Shown in pieces: positions 63,318 to 64,000 of a stretch of 64,000 nucleotides of DNA. The notes beneath the pieces are model-generated. The model was not told where the DNA came from, made no database searches, and saw only the letters and a program-made list of their open reading frames with translations. The position numbers were made by a program, and so were the translations under genes. Source of the stretch: Glandiceps talaboti (Eukaryota > Hemichordata > Enteropneusta > Spengelidae); contig NC_135570.1 of assembly GCF_964340395.1 (NCBI RefSeq), positions 12,075,822 through 12,139,821 of the forward strand, written 5' to 3'. Numbering within the stretch: position 1 is the stretch's first letter; each line of letters starts with the position of its first letter.

Positions 63318-64000
63318 GTAAGTTAAAGTGACGTCATTCACTCATCTTGGTCGTATATGAATATACATATTTGAAATATTAGGACGGCAGGTCTAGTATG
63401 CCTCCATCCACAGGGACGCGTAGTATTTCTTTGAATTATTGTTTTCCTTGTCTACAGGCTAAATATAACAACGTTTTGACTTGAATGTATTTCTTTATGA
63501 AAAGAAAATTATCTACTACACGTTGTATATTAATACATTTGCAGTAGCAGAATTCGTATGATAATTTCCTTAGGAAAACAACAATCTAAGCAATAACACG
63601 TGTCCCTGTACTTCCATGTTGTCAATCATCATCCCACCAACAAAAAATGACAGCCTAGTCCAAGGGGACAACAATATGATTTAAAAATTGGGGGGGGGGG
63701 GGTGGCCTAGCTTGTCTCGAAATTGTCAATAATATCAACCTTCTAATTGATGTAAGTGACGCAGCTAACATTTATCATATCTGAAAGGGGGTTGTGGCAG
63801 GCCTGGTACAGGTATGACCAACAGGGCCTGGTACAGGTATGACCAACGGGGCCTGTGTAGGGAAATAGAATTAGATCTGTGGCAGGCCTGAACTGTCAGG
63901 CCTGCTGCATGCATGTGACAGGTCAATTCAGCCACAGACATATGGATTTTTAGCTGTGGAATAGTGAACTTGATAAAAGTGAAGACTAAAGTGTACATCC
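63318..64000. other. Intron 2 of the partial SOD-like gene; no exon recognised
   Basis: Contains a TGACGTCA at 63329-63336 just after the donor, a poly-G run at about 63,691-63,702, and a short tandem GCCTGGTACAGGTATGACCA with two copies at about 63,800-63,850. No further exon could be supported. Confidence 0.5.

Overview
The window is nuclear DNA of an animal. Coding exons are short and scattered, with GT-AG introns, and sit in AT-rich sequence full of tetranucleotide microsatellites, minisatellites and SINE- or MITE-like repeats. Exon phases and protein lengths closely follow human orthologues, and PAPSS lies beside MINPP1, as on human 10q23. I infer a slowly evolving marine invertebrate, perhaps hemichordate or cephalochordate grade or a lophotrochozoan. 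Nothing here fixes the species. All exon models were built by eye from protein similarity, reading phase and splice signals.

Layout. (1) 1-3.7 kb: no gene, two old interspersed repeats. (2) 3.7-24.8 kb, minus strand: complete PAPS synthase (PAPSS), 12 coding exons with two alternative first exons at 24.8 and 17.5 kb. (3) 24.05-25.5 kb: CpG-rich, probably a bidirectional promoter. (4) 25.5-27.6 kb, plus strand: MINPP1, 3 coding exons, ER-retained. (5) 28-33 kb: a tRNA-derived SINE, diverged repeats and a 55-56 bp minisatellite. (6) 33.0-52.7 kb, minus strand: complete TMEM175 endolysosomal cation channel, 22 exons, introns packed with tandem and foldback repeats. (7) 53.4-56.6 kb: a 41 bp minisatellite and little else. 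(8) 56.9-61.3 kb, minus strand: a secreted Cu-only superoxide dismutase, 5 exons. (9) 61.3-62.9 kb: divergent intergenic region dominated by a composite microsatellite. (10) 62.9 kb to the window end, plus strand: first two exons of a paralogous SOD-like gene, running off the window.

PAPSS makes the universal sulfate donor and MINPP1 dephosphorylates inositol phosphates. Their head-to-head arrangement, with start codons 682 bp apart, is the best-supported gene-order result. TMEM175 has no obvious functional tie to them. The two SOD-like genes are a divergent duplicate pair.

The most unusual signal is structural. Several tandem arrays sit exactly on, or touching, exon-intron junctions and copy the exon end with its splice site: TMEM175 exon 3 donor (13 copies), TMEM175 exon 12 acceptor (2 copies, in-frame), SOD exon 3 donor (about 9 copies) and the SOD coding end (about 5 copies). 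PAPSS exon 7 acceptor and TMEM175 exon 21 donor have arrays touching them. The SOD array also carries perfect TGACGTCA sites. I found 13 of these within 6.3 kb of the SOD pair and noticed none elsewhere.
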